A stretch of 64,000 bases of DNA from Streptomyces venezuelae (GCF_008642295.1 NZ_CP029190.1:248001-312000); one strand, 5' to 3'. Shown: positions 51,974 to 62,348, numbered from the stretch's first letter. Notes: a model not told the origin generated them from the sequence alone. Numbers and translations are program-made.

Positions 51974-54091
51974 CTACCGGGCCCGGCGCTCCGGGGCCCC
52001 GCCGGCCGCGTCCTGATCGGACAGTTCGGCCGCGGTCAGGACGTACAGCTGGGCGTCCACCCATGCCGTGGCCGCGGCCCGGTGGGTGTCCCCGGCGAGC
52101 GCCCGGAGCAGGGCCCGGATCCGCCCGGCGGCGGTGCTCAGGCCGGTCCGGGCCAGTGCCGCCGCCGACTCCGCCAGCCGGTCCCGCTCCCCCGCGCCGA
52201 GGTGGCGCAGTCCTCGGTGGGCCGCCAGGGCGAGGGCGGCCAGGGCGGCTCCCAGCGCATCCGCGATCGGGCCCGCGGGCGGCGGGCCGGCCGGGCCCGG
52301 GTCCTGGCTGCCGGAGCCGGCCGCCAGGTCGGGCACGACCACACCGCCGGGGGTCAGTACGGCGATCGGATCGATCAGCAGTCCGCCGCGCGGGGCGGCG
52401 CGCACGAAGGCGCTGACGAGCCGGACCCCGCCGTCGCCCGGCTCCAGTGCCGCGGCGAGCGCGTCCAGCCCGCCCGGTCCGTACGGGTTGTAGGGCGCGG
52501 CCAGGGTCGCCGGGCAGCCGTGCGCATCCCGGACGGTGGCCTCCAGCCGCTGTTCCGCCGGGTGGTAGCCCAGGTCCTCCACCGCGTGGACGGCCACCAC
52601 CCGGACCGCGTCGGCCGCCACCCGAGGGCGGATCAGCGGCGGCGGCAGCCGGCGCAGCCGTTCGGTGTGGGCGGCGAAATCGCGGACCAGCAGCGGCTCG
52701 GGCAGCTCGGCCCAGGCGGAGCCGACCGGCGTGACGCCGGTGCCGGCGAGTCGGCCGGTGCCCAGGGTGACGGTGCCGCCTGCCGTACGGGAGGCGTTCT
52801 CGCTGACCACGTTGGCGGCGGCCAGTGCCGCGAGCGGGGCCCCGGCGATACGGCGGCCGGCCAGCTCGTGCCCGACGGGCCGGGGGCCGTCCGGGGGCAG
52901 CTCCCAGCGGCGGTTCAGCACCAGGGCGACCCCGGCGCCGCCGTGCGCGAAGTACACCTGGGCGGTACGTTCCCGGGCTCCGCCGGAGATCCGGCAGCCC
53001 AGGGCGGTCAGCCGGACCCGGCGCAACGGGGTGCTGCCCGGCTCGCCGGTGCCCAGGACCGGGGAGGCCGGGGTGGCGCCCTCGTGCAGGGCCGCGCGGT
53101 GGCGGGCGTGGAGTTCGGCGATGAGGTGGGCATGGCGTTCGGGCCGGTAACGGGCGCCGCGGGCGGTGTAGTCGGCCAGCAGCCCGGTCAGCTCGTCCAG
53201 TGCGTCGGCCGGCCAGTGCAGCCCGTGCGCGGCCAGGGTGTCGCGGGCCCCGCGCAGGGCCGCGTCCAGCACCGGGCCGGCGTGCGCCGCACCGTCCAGC
53301 AGCAGTTCCTCGGCCAGGTCGAGGGCGGCTGCCAGTGCCGTACGGGCCCGGGCCAGGGCGGGCCCGGCGGCGCCGCCGACCCGGAGCTGGACGCTCGGAT
53401 CGGCCGGGCTTGCCGCGGCTGCCGCGCGGAACGCCCAGACCGCGAGGGCGATGGCCTCGCCCCGGCGGTCGTCGGCGGTGTCGGTGAGGGCGTACCCGAG
53501 TGCGCCGGGGACCGGGAACCGCACGGTGCAGGTGGCCAGTTCGGCGCGTGGGACGGGTTCGGCGGCCGTCGGGTGGTGCAGGCGGGCGGTATAGCCCCGG
53601 CGCAGCGTCCGCCGCGCGGCAGCCAGCGCCCGTGCTCCGACGGCCACGGTCAGCGCCTCGTCCCCCACATCGGCGGGCGACCACGGCAACCCCGCCGGAT
53701 GCCCGGCCCCGCCGGTCCCGGACCCGGCCGTCCCGGACCCGGCCGTCCCGGACTCGGCCTCGGGGTCCGGGGCCGGGGCGGGAACCTGGGCGTGGTCCTG
53801 GGCGTCAGCCGGGGACGTGTGGTGGTGCTGGTAGGACAGGACCAGGCCCACCAGGTGGCGGCAGAGGCCCGGCGCTCCGCAGGTGCAGCTGCCGCCGTCC
53901 AGGCCGGTGCCCGGGGGCAGGACGGTCTCGGTGCCGTCGGGGAACCGCCCGGTCAGCGTGGCGTCCGCGGCCAGCTCCGGTACCGCTCCCGCACCGCCGT
54001 CGAGTTCCTTCGCGGCCCGCTTGACCAGGCCCCGGTTGGCAAGGGCGGCCAGGGTGTCCGCGTCCAGCGCCAGCAGATCCGGACGCTTCAC
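51974..54091 (-). CDS. SWIM zinc-finger protein (YehQ-like), last gene of MoxR operon
   Basis: 705 residues. The SWIM motif Cys69-x-Cys71-x5-Cys77-x-His79 (SCTCGAPGLCRHLVGL) lies near the N-terminus and probably binds zinc and a nucleic acid or protein partner. A Ser-Gly-Thr-Ala-Gly repeat links it to a long helical body of unknown function. GTG 54091 overlaps the VWA gene stop (GTGA). The gene order matches E. coli yehQ in the yehI-L-M-P-Q set. Confidence 0.82.
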   Translation of the reverse strand: MKRPDLLALDADTLAALANRGLVKRAAKELDGGAGAVPELAADATLTGRFPDGTETVLPPGTGLDGGSCTCGAPGLCRHLVGLVLSYQHHHTSPADAQDHAQVPAPAPDPEAESGTAGSGTAGSGTGGAGHPAGLPWSPADVGDEALTVAVGARALAAARRTLRRGYTARLHHPTAAEPVPRAELATCTVRFPVPGALGYALTDTADDRRGEAIALAVWAFRAAAAASPADPSVQLRVGGAAGPALARARTALAAALDLAEELLLDGAAHAGPVLDAALRGARDTLAAHGLHWPADALDELTGLLADYTARGARYRPERHAHLIAELHARHRAALHEGATPASPVLGTGEPGSTPLRRVRLTALGCRISGGARERTAQVYFAHGGAGVALVLNRRWELPPDGPRPVGHELAGRRIAGAPLAALAAANVVSENASRTAGGTVTLGTGRLAGTGVTPVGSAWAELPEPLLVRDFAAHTERLRRLPPPLIRPRVAADAVRVVAVHAVEDLGYHPAEQRLEATVRDAHGCPATLAAPYNPYGPGGLDALAAALEPGDGGVRLVSAFVRAAPRGGLLIDPIAVLTPGGVVVPDLAAGSGSQDPGPAGPPPAGPIADALGAALAALALAAHRGLRHLGAGERDRLAESAAALARTGLSTAAGRIRALLRALAGDTHRAAATAWVDAQLYVLTAAELSDQDAAGGAPERRAR

Positions 54092-55224
54092 CGGCCCAGC
54101 CTCTCCGCGACGAACGCCGCCAGGGCGCCCGGAGTCATGGCGCCCACGTGGGCGCCCGCGTCTGCCAGCCGCTGCGCCAGCTCCCGGTCGTACGCGGGTA
54201 CGGCCTCCTCGTCGAGCGCGGCCAGCCCCAGCACCGTGGTGCCCTGCTCGGCCAGCGCCCGTACGGTCCGGACCAGCCGGTACGGGTCCCCGCCCTCGTA
54301 GAAGTCGGTGACCAGCGCGACGATGGCCCGCCGCGGGTTGTCGACCAGGCCCGCCGCGTAGTCGACGGCGCGGGCGATGTCGGTGCCCCCGCCCAGCTGC
54401 ACCCGCATCAGCACCTCCACCGGATCGTCCACCTCTCCGGTGAGGTCCACCACGGCGGTGTCGAAGGCGACCAGATGGGTCTTCAGGCCCGGCAGGCCCC
54501 ACAGGGCGGCGGCGGTGACCGCCGAGTGGATCACCGAGCCGGCCATCGAGCCGGACTGGTCGACCAGCAGGATCAGCTGCCACTGCTCCAGGTGCGGCCG
54601 GGTCCGCGCATGGAACCGGGGCCGCTCGATGAGCAGCTTCCGGTCGGCCGGCCGGTAGTGGGCCAGGTTGGCCCGGACGGTGCCGTGGAAGTCGAAGTCA
54701 CGGGCCTGGGCCAGCCGGCTCGGGCGGCGCGAGCGGGTGCCGGTGAAGGACCGCCGGATCTCCGGGGCCAGTCGCTCCAGCAGTTGCCGGACCACGGTCT
54801 CCACCAGGCGCCGGGCCAGCCGCAGCACCTCCGGGTTCATCAGGTGCTTGGTACGGAGCACGGCGCGCAGCAGGGTGGGGCTGGGCTCGATCCGCTCCAG
54901 TACTGCCGGGTCGGTGACGATCTCGTGGATCTCGTACCGTTCGACGGCGTCCCGCTCCAGCCGCTCGATGGTCTCCCGGGGGAACAGCCGGTGGATGTCC
55001 TCGAGCCAGTCCACGGGGGTGACCGGGGAGGCCCCGTCCCCGCCGGTCCGGTCCCGCCGGATGCCGCGTTCGGCCTGCTCCGGGTCGCGCCCGTACAGCC
55101 AGTCCAGGGCGGCGTCGCGGGCGGCGGCCCGGTCGTGGAGCGGGCCGGTGCACTGCTCGGCGGGCCGGCCCAGGATCAGCCGCCAGCGTTCCAGGCCGGG
55201 GTCGGGCGCGGGCGCCCCGGTCAT
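54088..55224 (-). CDS. VWA domain protein (YehP-like)
   Basis: 378 residues. The von Willebrand A domain occupies about 215-378 with an intact metal site Asp222-x-Ser224-x-Ser226 (LLVDQSGSMAGSV), then GGTDIARAV and ALVTDFYEGGD. The N-terminal part is helical. MoxR-type ATPases typically pair with such VWA proteins, as chaperone adaptors or metal-insertion factors. GTGA and ATGA overlaps on both sides. Confidence 0.88.
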   Translation of the reverse strand: MTGAPAPDPGLERWRLILGRPAEQCTGPLHDRAAARDAALDWLYGRDPEQAERGIRRDRTGGDGASPVTPVDWLEDIHRLFPRETIERLERDAVERYEIHEIVTDPAVLERIEPSPTLLRAVLRTKHLMNPEVLRLARRLVETVVRQLLERLAPEIRRSFTGTRSRRPSRLAQARDFDFHGTVRANLAHYRPADRKLLIERPRFHARTRPHLEQWQLILLVDQSGSMAGSVIHSAVTAAALWGLPGLKTHLVAFDTAVVDLTGEVDDPVEVLMRVQLGGGTDIARAVDYAAGLVDNPRRAIVALVTDFYEGGDPYRLVRTVRALAEQGTTVLGLAALDEEAVPAYDRELAQRLADAGAHVGAMTPGALAAFVAERLGR

Positions 55225-57737
55225 CGGCCGGCCTCCGTGGCGGTGTCCGTGGCGGCCTCCGTGGCGGTGTCCGGAGCGGCCGTCAGGCCGTACCGGTCCA
55301 GCAGCTGTCCCACGGTGTCCTCCAGTCGGCGGGCCTGCGCGATCAGCAGCGGGTCCGCGGTGGTGCGCAGCAGCGAGCGCGCGGAGCCCCGCAGGCCGCG
55401 GCGCTCGATCAGTTCCCGGGCGATCTGCTCGCGCTCCCGGGGCGGGAAGAAGGCGAACGCCTGGCGCAGCGCGGGCAGTCCGCCCAGGAACTCGCCCTCC
55501 GGGAGGGCGGTGACCAGCTCGTCGAGCACGTCGATCAGCCGGTCGGCGCCGGAGTCCCGGACCGGGCCGGTCAGTTCCTCACGGGCCAGGACGAACAGCC
55601 CGGCGAGCCAGTCGCCGAGGGCGGAGGTGTCGGCGGCCACCGCCCGTACCGCGGCGGCGGCCGTACGGTCACCGCTCGATCCGGACCCGGACCCGGGGCC
55701 GGGGCCGGGGCCGAGGGAGCGGCACAGGCCGAAGGCGGCCCCGCGCAGATCGGCGGGGGCCGCCGGATCCGCAGCGATCCGGCCGGCCGCCTCCAGCACC
55801 GCCTGCCGGGACAGTGAGAGCAGTGGACCGGCGTGCAGGACTGCGTCCCGTACGGCGGCCAGTGCACGCAGCCGCCCCAGGTCGGCGTCCGCCGTGCCGT
55901 GCACCCCTTCGACCAGCCACAGCACCCGGCCGACGGCAGCGTCGACGAAGGCTGCGAGCAGCGGGTCCCCGGCGACGCCGTAGATCCGGTCGTGCCGCCA
56001 CAGGCCGAGTGAGGTGTGCAGGGCGACGCCGAGCGGGCCGGGGTCGGCGGCCTGCTCCAGGCCGGCCGTGAGGGCGGTGAGCAGCGGCCCGGCCAGTGCG
56101 GTGGTGCCGCACACCACGGAGTCGAACAGCACCCCGGCCAGGGCGGCGGGTTCGCCGGCCGCGGCCCGCATCCGCTCGCCGAGGGCGACGGCCGCGGCTT
56201 CCTCCAGGGTGGCGCCGTAACTGCCCGCCTCGATCAGGGCGGCCTCGCGCGCGGCCCCGGTGTGCGGTGTCCAGCGCTCGGTGAGCTCCGGGTCGGCGCC
56301 GTGCTCGGGGCCGGCCACCCGGGTGTGGCCGGGGACGGCCAGGACGCGCAGCCGGTGCAGGAGCCGGCTGCGCTCCAGGTCCGGGGGGTCGGTCAGGCGC
56401 AGGGTGACGGGAGCGGCCCCGCCGTCCAGGCCCAGGGCGACGAGGCGGGCGGCCACGTCGTGGACCAGCGGGGGTGCCGGGGTGTCCGGGTGCAGCCGCC
56501 CCACCCGGTCGCCGCAGCCGGCCGCGACCATCTCGACGAGGACGGGATGGGTGCCGGGGCGGAGCGGGCCGCGCCGGGTCCAGGGCAGCGGCTCGTCCAG
56601 GGCCTCGTCGATCAGGGCGCCGGCCAGGCCGTCCAGCAGGTCCAGCCGGCCCGGGCGGGGCCGGCCGCGCAGGCCGGCCAGCGCCTGGGCGGCGGCCTGG
56701 GCGGCGATCAGGGCGGGGGTGGTCACCGGCCGCCCGCGGTCGCGCAGCCGCCGGACGATCCCCCGGACCAGCTCCTCCCCCGCCGCCTGCGGCCCGTCCT
56801 CCCAGAGCCGCTGGTGGTAGCCCGGCGAGGGCATCCCGGCCTGGTAGCCGGCGAAGGCGTCCAACTGCCGGAAGGAATACGGCACCAGAAAACTCCCGGC
56901 AAGCGCCCCATCGGGCACCACGGGCACCTCCGGCCACCCTGCTCCCGCCGGCCGAGGCCCCGCCGGGCCGGCGCCCGCCGGGCCGGGCTCCGCCGACAGG
57001 GCGGCAGCCGCACCGGGGTCCCCCGGGCGGGGGTCGCACGACCCCGGGTACCCAGGACCGGCGCCGACCGCGCCGGCGTTCGCCGGGGCCGGGCCGGTCA
57101 GGTTCATCAGGGCGGGGCGGTGGAAGCCGCCCGTGACCACCAGGACCGGGCGGTCGCCGGCGGTGGCCTCGGCCGCGCGGATCCAGCGGGCCATGTACGC
57201 CTCGCGGGCGCGGTCGGCCGCGTCGGCCTCCGTGTCCCCGCGGACCAGGTCGAAGTACGCCGCCAGGCGGTCTGCGAGGCCCTCGTCGGCCTCCGGGCCG
57301 GCGGACTCGGCCATGCGGTCCCAGAGCGCGTCGACGGAGTCGACCCCGAAGCGGGCGCACAGCCGTGCGGTCGCCTCCTCGTACCGGGCTTCGGCGTCCG
57401 CGTACCGGTTGGTGCGCTCGGCGAACGCCGGGTGCCAGGCGGGCAGGTCGATGAAGTGCACCTGCGCGCCCGCCGCCCGCCCCTCGGTGAGCGCGGTCCA
57501 CTCCGGGGAGTAGTCGCACAGCGGGGTCCAGGAGGTGGCCGAACGCTCCGCGTCCCGGTAGTGGCTGAACACGGCGATGGGCAGCTCGTGGCCGAGCAGC
57601 AGTTCGTCCAGCCGGCCGTTCAGGTCGGCCGGCCCTTCGATCAGCACCAGGGCCGGCCGCAGTTCGGCGATCGTCCGGGAGACCAGGCGGGCGCAGGCCG
57701 GCGAGTGGTGGCGGACGCCCAGGAACGTGACCGGCAT
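55221..57737 (-). CDS. DUF5682 family protein (YehM-like position)
   Basis: 838 residues. The N-terminus MPVTFLGVRHHSPACARLV and LVLIEGPADLNGRLDELL match DUF5682. PVAIFSH-like and FIDLPAWHPAF segments follow, and the C-terminal half is helical. A long Gly/Pro/Ala-rich insert (about 220-265) separates two parts. Function is unknown; it sits between the MoxR and VWA genes, and its start overlaps the MoxR stop by one base (TGATG). Confidence 0.8.
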   Translation of the reverse strand: MPVTFLGVRHHSPACARLVSRTIAELRPALVLIEGPADLNGRLDELLLGHELPIAVFSHYRDAERSATSWTPLCDYSPEWTALTEGRAAGAQVHFIDLPAWHPAFAERTNRYADAEARYEEATARLCARFGVDSVDALWDRMAESAGPEADEGLADRLAAYFDLVRGDTEADAADRAREAYMARWIRAAEATAGDRPVLVVTGGFHRPALMNLTGPAPANAGAVGAGPGYPGSCDPRPGDPGAAAALSAEPGPAGAGPAGPRPAGAGWPEVPVVPDGALAGSFLVPYSFRQLDAFAGYQAGMPSPGYHQRLWEDGPQAAGEELVRGIVRRLRDRGRPVTTPALIAAQAAAQALAGLRGRPRPGRLDLLDGLAGALIDEALDEPLPWTRRGPLRPGTHPVLVEMVAAGCGDRVGRLHPDTPAPPLVHDVAARLVALGLDGGAAPVTLRLTDPPDLERSRLLHRLRVLAVPGHTRVAGPEHGADPELTERWTPHTGAAREAALIEAGSYGATLEEAAAVALGERMRAAAGEPAALAGVLFDSVVCGTTALAGPLLTALTAGLEQAADPGPLGVALHTSLGLWRHDRIYGVAGDPLLAAFVDAAVGRVLWLVEGVHGTADADLGRLRALAAVRDAVLHAGPLLSLSRQAVLEAAGRIAADPAAPADLRGAAFGLCRSLGPGPGPGSGSGSSGDRTAAAAVRAVAADTSALGDWLAGLFVLAREELTGPVRDSGADRLIDVLDELVTALPEGEFLGGLPALRQAFAFFPPREREQIARELIERRGLRGSARSLLRTTADPLLIAQARRLEDTVGQLLDRYGLTAAPDTATEAATDTATEAGR

Positions 57738-58876
57738 CAGTGCGCCAGCAGATGGCGGGCTTGGTGGAGCTCCCGCCAGCCTGCGCCGCTGCGGCGGGCC
57801 ACCCGCTGTTCCAGGTAGCGGCGCAGCCGGGCCAGGTCCTCCGGGTTGTCCTTGGCCGCGGTGCCCGCCAGGCAGGTCACCACGTCGGCGGCGCTGCCGG
57901 CCTCGCCGCGCAGGAACCAGCCGCGCACGCCCACCGCGTGGGCGACCGAGACGGCCTCGGCCGTGCTCATCACGGCCGAGAGCCGGTCCAGGCCGGCACC
58001 GTCGTGGCCGACGCCGGACCGCAGCTCGCGGAAGGTGGTGACAAGCACCTCCAGCACGTCCCGGTCGGGTGCCACCGGCACCCCGGAGCGCGCCAGCAGC
58101 GCCTTCGCCTCGGTCTCCACCAGCGCGAGCTCGGTGTCGAGGTCGGCGATGGGGAAGACGGTCTCGAAGGTGAAGCGGCGCTTGAGGGCGGCGCTCATCT
58201 CGTTGACCCCGCGATCCCGGGTGTTGGCGGTGGCGATGACGTTGAACCCCTGCCGGGCGAAGGCCATGCCCTCGGCCCCGGCCAGTTCGGGGATGGCCAC
58301 CACCCTTTCGGAGAGCAGGGACAGCAGCGAGTCCTGGACCTCCAGCGGGCAGCGGGTGATCTCCTCGAACCGCACCAGCAGCCCGTCGCGCATGCCCCGC
58401 AGCATCGGGGCGGGCACCAGGGAGCGCGTGGAGGGGCCTTCGGAGACCAGCAGAGCGTAGTTCCAGGAGTACTTGATCTGGTCCTCGGTGGTGGCGGCGC
58501 CGCCCTGCACCACCAGGGTGGAGTCCCCGCTGACCGCCGCGGCGATCAGCTCCGACAGCAGGGACTTGGCGGTGCCGGGCTCGCCGACGAGCATCAGGCC
58601 GCGGTTGGTCGCCAGGGTCACCAGCGCCCGCTCCACCAGGGCGGTGTCCCCCACGAACTTCCGGCCGATGCCGGTTTCCGGGTCCCCGGTGATGAACCGG
58701 CGGGCGGCGCGCAGGCTCAGCTGCCAGCCGGGCGGCCGGGGGTCGGCGTCGTCGGCCCGCAGCGCGGCGAGCTCCGCCGCGTACCGGACCTCGGCGGGCG
58801 GGCGTTGCAGGGCCTCGTCCGTCACGGCCGAGCCGGCCGCGCCCCGGTGGTCGTGGTCCTGGTGCCGGTTGGTCAT
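57737..58876 (-). CDS. MoxR family AAA+ ATPase (YehL-like)
   Basis: 379 residues. Walker A GEPGTAKS (98-105), Walker B LLVRFEEI (165-172), sensor-1 VIATANTRDRG and the arginine-finger region ALKRRFTFE are intact. MoxR ATPases remodel partner proteins together with VWA proteins. About 60 extra N-terminal residues precede the ATPase core. ATG 58876 overlaps the DUF4132 stop (ATGA). Confidence 0.92.
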   Translation of the reverse strand: MTNRHQDHDHRGAAGSAVTDEALQRPPAEVRYAAELAALRADDADPRPPGWQLSLRAARRFITGDPETGIGRKFVGDTALVERALVTLATNRGLMLVGEPGTAKSLLSELIAAAVSGDSTLVVQGGAATTEDQIKYSWNYALLVSEGPSTRSLVPAPMLRGMRDGLLVRFEEITRCPLEVQDSLLSLLSERVVAIPELAGAEGMAFARQGFNVIATANTRDRGVNEMSAALKRRFTFETVFPIADLDTELALVETEAKALLARSGVPVAPDRDVLEVLVTTFRELRSGVGHDGAGLDRLSAVMSTAEAVSVAHAVGVRGWFLRGEAGSAADVVTCLAGTAAKDNPEDLARLRRYLEQRVARRSGAGWRELHQARHLLAH

Positions 58877-61800
58877 GCTGTCAGCTCCGCGAGGTCGGTG
58901 AGCACCTCGGAGGCCGTCACCGGGTCCAGGTCCCCGAACTTCAGGCGGTATTCGCCGCGCGACCAGTGGTCCCCGGGGTGGGTGTCCAGCCACACCGTGT
59001 CGAGCTTCTGGTCGGGGAACTCGTTGACCATGCCGACGGCGATGCCCATGTCCAGGGCGATCACCAGGTACACCTTGGGGCCCAGCCGCCGCGAGATCCA
59101 CCGTTCGACGCCGGCGTCCTGCGGTACGCCCCGCTCCCAGCCGCGCTTGGTCAGTCCCAGCAGCCGGCCGACGGGCACGGTGATGCCCTCGAAGCGGGTC
59201 AGCCGGTACCCGGCCGCCTCCTCCTCGGTCGGTACCGCCACCGGCCGCCCCAGCTGCCGGAAGGGCTGCAGGATCTCGTAGTCGGCGAACAGTTCCGACC
59301 AGGCGGGCAGGGTGTCGCCCAGGTGCAGCGGGTGGGCGAGGCGGACGACGGCGTCCGCGGCGACGGTGACGGTCTCGTCCGTCACGTCCGCGTACGTACG
59401 GTCCTCGGCGACCCGGAAGGCGGTGGCCGGGGCGGTGGCGTCGTCCCCGGCCAGCCAGACCAGGCGGCGCGCCAGGTGCCACACCAGGGGGTGTTCGACA
59501 AACAGCTGCCGGAACTCGGCCCCCGTCCAGGTGCGCTGGGTGGTCATCGCGTCCTCGAGGCGGCGCACCTGGTCGGCGGCGACCGTCCGGACGTCCTTCT
59601 TCAGTGCGGCGAACCGCTTGCGCTCGGCGGGCGCCTGCTCCGCGTCGTCCTTGACGCCGGGCTTGGGGAGGTCCTTGAGGCGCTTGCCGGCCTCGTCGAG
59701 GACATACGGCTTGAGCTGCTCGTCGAAGCCGACCGTGAACCGCCGGGGTCCGTAGTCGACGACCGTGCTGCCCTGGGCGTCCAGCCCGAAATCGGGCACC
59801 AGCCGGTCCGACAGCTGCTCCCCACTCAACCCGAGGACCCCCGCCACCTCGTCGATCTTCTGGGCCGCCCGGGCCTTGAGGGCCTTGAACTTCACCCGCT
59901 GGGCGATGCCGTGCAGGCTCAGCAGCGCGGTGTCGCTGCCGATGGCGGCCAGCACGTCGAGGCCGTCCACCGCCCGCTGGTGGGCGCCGGCGCCGGGCCA
60001 GCGGCGGATCAGCGGGGTGAGCCGGTGGACGGTCTCGTCGTCGCCGAGGTAGCCGAGGGCGTGCAGGGTCCAGGCTTCCTTGGCGGGCATTCCGGCCAGC
60101 CGCCATTCCTCGAACAGGGCCCAGGCGAACTCCGTCAGGGATGCGGCGTCGAACAGCGGCCGGACCTCGGCGATGCCCGGGTAGGCGGCGTCCGGCTTCG
60201 ACAGCGCGAGCATCATCAGGAGGTGCCGGGTGGCCTCCGCCGGCAGGGCCTCGCCGGTGACCAGCTTGATCTGGGGCAGGGCGTGGGGCTCCACCCAGGC
60301 GCCGACCACGGGCAGCCGGTTCGGCAGGGCGGCCTCCAACGGATCGGCGGAGAGCAGGGTTTCGATGACGGAGGCGGCCTCCGGGCCGTACTCCCGAGCG
60401 GCTGCCAGGACCGGTTCGGGGCCGTGTGCGGAGGCGATCACGGTGAGCGCGGTCTCGGCCGCGGTGCGCATCGGGCCGGTGCGGCCGACGGCGTCGGGGA
60501 CCAGCAGGCGGGCGGCGTCGGCGCCGTGCCGGACGAAGTAGGCGTGGGCGGTGCGGCCGGCGGCCTTGAGCCGGACCAGCCAGTCCGCGAGGCGCCGGAC
60601 GACGCCCTGCTCCAGGAAGGGCATCAGCAGCCCGCCCATGGTGGCCGGGTGGGTGCTCGCCATGGACCTCGCCAGGCGGAACGCGGCCTCCTCGTGGGCG
60701 GCGATCACCGGCCGGAAGGTGTCCGGCCCGTCGTAGGACCAGGACGGTCCGTCCCACTCCGTGAGCAGCGGCCGGACCAGCTCGGCGGGGCCCTTGGTGA
60801 AGAGGGTGAGGGCCTGCCAGGCGTTGAGGGTGCCGTTGCGCTGCTCCTCCAGCTGCTTCTCCAGGTCGCCGTCCAGGGCCCAGCCGGTGACGGCGGATTC
60901 GGCGCCGGCCCACTCCTCCCGCTCGCCGGGCTGCCAGCTGACGCGGACTCCGGCCGGTGCGGTGACCCCGCTCACCACCTTGGGCTTGACCGTCTTGCGC
61001 TTGCCCGTCCACGGCGGGCTGACCAGCAGCGGCGGCAGGCTCTCCATGGGGGCCTCCGGCAGCCGGGCATCCCGGTGGGCCAGCGGGCCGACCACCTCGG
61101 CGGCCTCGGCGGGCAGGTCCGGCAGGACGGCCAGGGCCAGTTCCCGGTGGGCGGCGACATGGGTCTCCAGCAGCCGCCGGGCCGAGTGCCCGGCCGGACC
61201 CGCGTCCTGGCTGAGCTGCGCGAGCATCCGCAGGCCCCGTACGGGGAAGTTGCGGAGGGCGTTCATCAGGGCGCCGCGGGCGGACCGGTGGTCGATGCGG
61301 GTCAGGAGGAAGCCGAGGGCCTCGTCCCCCGGCAGTTCGGCCAGGGCCTCGCAGAGCGCCCTGATCGTGTCCGCGTCGTGGGAGTAGTCCGTCATCGTGG
61401 ACTCCAGCAGCGGGGCCAGGGCACTGCCGAGACCCTCGGCCGCGGTGGCGACCACGGCAGCGCTCCAGCCGCGCCAGCCGAGGCTGTACCCGCGCCCACC
61501 GGAGTTCAGCAGGTCCGCCTGCCCGGCGGTGCCGAGCGAGCTCACCAGCATGGCCCGGACCTCGTGGACCGGGTGGTTGCGGGTGGCCGGGTCGGCGCAG
61601 CACTCGTCCACCCAGTGCTGCTCGGTGGGGACGAGGAAGGAGACGGTGACACGGCGGCGCGGACTGTGGCGGTGATCGGCGAGCCCGGCCACGGCCTCCC
61701 GGTAGGCGTCCTCGTCGGCCGCCGCCAGCAGGACACGCATCCGCGCCGCCGCCGGGTTGCCGACCGTCTGCCAGGCGGAGTGGTTCTCGGCGCGCCGGAC

Positions 61801-62247
61801 GATCCGCGAAACGGCCCCGCCGCCCTGGTCGGTGTACTCGGCGCTCAGCTCGCCCAGTTCCACGGTGGCGCGGGCGGCGAAGGCCGCGCCGAACTGCCGG
61901 GTCCAGGCATCTGCGTAGGAGCCCCGGCCGCCGCGGTCGTCCCTGGGGCGGGCGACCGCAGCCAGGACCGCGGCACCGAGCGGGCCGGGGGCGGTGCCGT
62001 CCTGGTGGGCGCGGGCGGCCTCGACGAGCTCGCGGTCGCTGCTCGGCTCCGCGAGCGTGCGCTCCACGTACTCCGCGTCGGCGGCGAGCCACTCCTGCGT
62101 GCGGCCGACCGCCTGGCTGTCGACGGTGACTGCGCGGGGCGTACCGCCGCGCCGGGGCAGCAGGTTCCGCTTCCAGGCCGCCGGCAGGACAAGGACGTCC
62201 TCGTCCCTGCCCGTCGAAGTCTCGCCGACGTTTTCCAGGTGCTGCAC
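58873..62247 (-). CDS. DUF4132 protein (YehI/MolR-like), first gene of MoxR operon
   Basis: About 1124 residues. The C-terminal third is the DUF4132 domain: RTWTGAEFRQLFVEHPLVWHLARRLVW, later EILQPFRQLGRPV and the terminal FPDQKLDTVWLDTHPGDHW. The rest is helical repeat-like, probably a solenoid. E. coli YehI/MolR has the same domain and genomic place; its biochemical role is not known. GTG 62247 has GGAGGGG just upstream, while ATG 62268 (seven codons earlier) has none. Probably the operon's promoter-proximal gene. Confidence 0.85.
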   Translation of the reverse strand: MQHLENVGETSTGRDEDVLVLPAAWKRNLLPRRGGTPRAVTVDSQAVGRTQEWLAADAEYVERTLAEPSSDRELVEAARAHQDGTAPGPLGAAVLAAVARPRDDRGGRGSYADAWTRQFGAAFAARATVELGELSAEYTDQGGGAVSRIVRRAENHSAWQTVGNPAAARMRVLLAAADEDAYREAVAGLADHRHSPRRRVTVSFLVPTEQHWVDECCADPATRNHPVHEVRAMLVSSLGTAGQADLLNSGGRGYSLGWRGWSAAVVATAAEGLGSALAPLLESTMTDYSHDADTIRALCEALAELPGDEALGFLLTRIDHRSARGALMNALRNFPVRGLRMLAQLSQDAGPAGHSARRLLETHVAAHRELALAVLPDLPAEAAEVVGPLAHRDARLPEAPMESLPPLLVSPPWTGKRKTVKPKVVSGVTAPAGVRVSWQPGEREEWAGAESAVTGWALDGDLEKQLEEQRNGTLNAWQALTLFTKGPAELVRPLLTEWDGPSWSYDGPDTFRPVIAAHEEAAFRLARSMASTHPATMGGLLMPFLEQGVVRRLADWLVRLKAAGRTAHAYFVRHGADAARLLVPDAVGRTGPMRTAAETALTVIASAHGPEPVLAAAREYGPEAASVIETLLSADPLEAALPNRLPVVGAWVEPHALPQIKLVTGEALPAEATRHLLMMLALSKPDAAYPGIAEVRPLFDAASLTEFAWALFEEWRLAGMPAKEAWTLHALGYLGDDETVHRLTPLIRRWPGAGAHQRAVDGLDVLAAIGSDTALLSLHGIAQRVKFKALKARAAQKIDEVAGVLGLSGEQLSDRLVPDFGLDAQGSTVVDYGPRRFTVGFDEQLKPYVLDEAGKRLKDLPKPGVKDDAEQAPAERKRFAALKKDVRTVAADQVRRLEDAMTTQRTWTGAEFRQLFVEHPLVWHLARRLVWLAGDDATAPATAFRVAEDRTYADVTDETVTVAADAVVRLAHPLHLGDTLPAWSELFADYEILQPFRQLGRPVAVPTEEEAAGYRLTRFEGITVPVGRLLGLTKRGWERGVPQDAGVERWISRRLGPKVYLVIALDMGIAVGMVNEFPDQKLDTVWLDTHPGDHWSRGEYRLKFGDLDPVTASEVLTDLAELTA

Positions 62248-62348
62248 GGCCCCTCCGCTTCCCCGCATGATCAGTTGATCTGCACAGTAACGGGCGGCAC
62301 TGACAACGCCGGAGTCGAGGGCCTTGCAAGGGGGTTCGGCAGAGGGTT

